Assembly (NCBI GenBank): GCA_016859345.1
Contig: CM029118.1
Location: forward strand, 27,896,001 to 27,960,000
Direction: 5' to 3'
DNA length: 64,000 bases
DNA from: Istiophorus platypterus
Lineage: Eukaryota > Chordata > Actinopteri > Istiophoriformes > Istiophoridae
Part shown: positions 61,936-64,000 of the stretch, one piece after another
Layout of the letters: each line of letters begins with the position of its first letter
Numbering within the stretch: the stretch's first letter is position 1
Made by a program: the position numbers and the translations under genes
The notes under the pieces: model-generated
Database searches by the model: none
What the model was told of the DNA's origin: nothing
The model's input: the letters and a program-made list of their open reading frames with translations, nothing else

Positions 61936-64000
61936 GAAAAGGAAGGCATGATGTAATAATCATAAAAACAGCCCTTTCTCAGTAATACCAGTACATCCTA
62001 CCCTTTACTTTCCAGTATGAGACCCAGTTTATTGGATGGTGTTTTGTGCTCCTTTTATCCACATTGTAATGATGTCCCAATAATAGGCAAGTTATTCCCA
62101 ATTAAACTCTCTAACATCCATCATAAACTGCCACTGTAAACTGAGCATAGGGCCATTATTGGCTCCCATTAATACCGTATATACAAGCAGATGGTGATGG
62201 AGTAGTGAGCGGCTGAGGGTAAAACAGCATCATCCAGCTCCCTATCTGTTTAAATATTCCAGAAGTCTGCAAAACCAAGAATTTTGATTTATGACATGGA
62301 TGCACATAAAGTACATGCCAAAAAATTCACACAGAGAAACACATCCACATTACATTACCCATTGAGCAATTAGTTGGACAAATAACTTGTAATCATCAGT
62401 GTGCCAGCACCCACAGAGTGAGGTCTCTCCCCTTGGTTAGAAAGGCAAAAATCCTCTGCTGAAACCTCATACAACAGTTACCCTGAATCTGACACCTTTT
62501 AGAAGCTCTCAGCGGGTGTCTTGCTTTCACCTCTGTAGATGTGTAGTAATCACACTTCCAGTGCCACAGAGTGCACCGCTGCAGACACGAGACACTGCCC
62601 AGACGAAAAATCCAGTGATCTTCAAGGAAGATGTCCTCCCTACAAAGTGCTCTGTATATATAATGGTGAGTTTGGAGGTTGGATCTGATTATGCTACTCC
62701 TCCATGCATTCCCCCAACAGGAAGAAAAAAGAGTTAAAATAACAACACTGGTGAAGTCAGAGGACAGCTTGCACAGAGCGATGGCCAAGGCAGCCACCCG
62801 ACCGTTCCTTTCATTCGCTGTTCTGAAGGTCAATCTTCAGCTGCCCTCCACGTGGCTGCAGTCTTGTTTACCTCTCTCCGAAAGCCAATTACATCGGCGC
62901 AGTGCTATGCCAGTCAAAGCTGTTATATTTCACACACAGACACATGCAGGCATGTATTTACACAGATGCGCCACGCACACCCACACATAGACAAAAACCT
63001 GCAGCAGCAACTTTTCTTGGCTGCGGCAGAAGGAATGGATAATGCCTTTTGACCTGTCTGTGGTGAAATATATTGACGTGTGCACATAGAACAATTATTT
63101 ACAGCTCAGGCGCATCATGAGGCAAGTTAGTGAGTGCATGAAAAACGATGGTTTATTTTCCATGGGGTTTTATATTGGGTTGAATGTGGGATGATTATAA
63201 ACCTGTCTTCATTATCTGAAAAATGGAAAGGCCTTGCTAATGTTTGCTGATTTATTCTATAACCTCAAGGGTTTAGTTACTTGATTTATGCTACTCAATG
63301 ACAGCTTGTGTAATCATACAAGTGTTGGTAAAATAGTGATGGATGGCAGGTTGATTTATTCTGCAGTACTTTTGTTTTTTACCCAAACACTCAATGAGGA
63401 CAGCTTTAAGTATGATCATGTAAGGGCAGAAAATCTTCTCAGGGTCTATCTCTCTCAGATAGTATCTGTTTAAATTTAAGGTTTTTCACATGTTAACACA
63501 ATTCTGAGCATTTTAAATGTGACTGAAGTGGCCCTCTGCAGTCTAATGTCATGCAAATAGGCTTTCAATCCCTGTAGTTTGATATTGATTTTTTTATCCT
63601 TTTTTCTCACTTTAGGTAAATATCATGTGTGGGGTTGTGTACTGTTTACTGCTACTCATTGTGTTGTGATGTTATAGAAATTAATGAATAAAATGAAAAA
63701 CATGGTTGTACATTTGAAAAAAAAATAAATATGTACAAACTTCCCTTTAATGCCCATGCTCTTCTCTGGCATCTACAGACAGTTTAAGGCAGTGTCAGAC
63801 GGTCATACAGCACCTGCAAACTGTGATTGGACAGTGCAAGCGTCTTTTTATGTGTCAGACTCAGCAGTATACCTGTTTCTATCTCGTTTTATTTTGAGAA
63901 GATAAAATTTAAAAAATATGTAAATGATTTTTGTCTTTTTTTGGACTTCTTAATGTTTAATTCAACATCATATGCATATACGTATCAAGATATCATGTTA
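61936..64000. other. non-coding DNA, one unassigned 145-codon frame
   Basis: The minus-strand frame at 62396-62833 is among the longest in the window (145 codons) but shows no family resemblance and overlaps open frames on the other strand. An ATGCAAAT octamer lies near 63552. An aataaaat poly(A)-signal-like string near 63685 is unsupported by any transcript evidence. Confidence 0.4.

Noticed and set aside
62396..62833. 145-codon minus-strand frame, among the longest in the window
   Set aside because: No domain, signal peptide or conserved motif recognised; open frames also exist on the other strand. Length alone is not enough in 64 kb read in six frames.
63670..63700. Poly(A)-signal-like aataaaat as a gene 3' end
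   Set aside because: AT-rich DNA yields such strings often; no upstream coding exon was found.

Overview
This window looks like a piece of a teleost fish nuclear genome, probably a spiny-rayed fish. The evidence is the general AT-rich, non-coding texture, long (TG)n/(CA)n microsatellites, several L2/CR1-type LINE fragments of the kind common in fish, a fossil Tc1-type DNA transposon, and fragments of dispersed repeats that I recognise from many fish genomes. No intact host protein-coding gene could be supported. No open frame exceeds about 150 codons, and the ones with recognisable content belong to mobile elements. The window is best read as intergenic or deep intronic DNA. There are no bacterial features (operons, ribosome binding sites, CRISPR arrays, prophage).

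Layout. 1-8.1 kb: non-coding, with one dispersed-repeat copy near 2.3 kb, (TA)n and (TG)n tracts, and a TAAT-rich block near 6.2-6.5 kb. 8.16-10 kb: LINE copy A, minus strand, 5' truncated, with a 62-bp (AT)n tract inside its reverse-transcriptase region. 10-20.5 kb: non-coding, with a fish dispersed repeat at 13.85-14.02 kb and a candidate conserved block at 15.6-16.1 kb. 20.56-20.74 kb: a short minus-strand LINE C-terminal remnant. 22.24-24.2 kb: LINE copy B, minus strand, the best preserved, still encoding the YADD motif and a complete C-terminus. 24.58-24.72 kb: a broken BED-type zinc finger, probably a hAT transposase relic. 27.7-32.5 kb: a SINE-like scrap and three candidate conserved non-coding blocks. 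37.4-37.9 kb: CA/TG arrays. 38.6-39.7 kb: LINE copy C, plus strand, heavily decayed. 40-41 kb: an unclassified interspersed repeat followed by the first member of a repeat pair whose second member lies at 55.0-55.3 kb. 43.52-44.02 kb: an internally deleted Tc1/mariner-type element. 46.6-47.1 kb: a dispersed repeat with a 150-bp internal duplication. 48.4 kb: a CTCF-like site. 51.9-52.0 kb: a long Z-DNA-prone alternating tract. 56.5-58.2 kb: two further fish dispersed repeats. 61.6-61.9 kb: a candidate conserved block. The rest is unremarkable single-copy-looking DNA.

Nothing here forms a working gene system. The mobile elements are all dead or non-autonomous as far as this window shows. The host function that might exist is regulatory: candidate conserved non-coding blocks and CTCF-like sites in what looks like a gene desert or a large intron. 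I could not run any search, so repeat and domain assignments rest on reading translations and on comparing copies with each other and with remembered family features.
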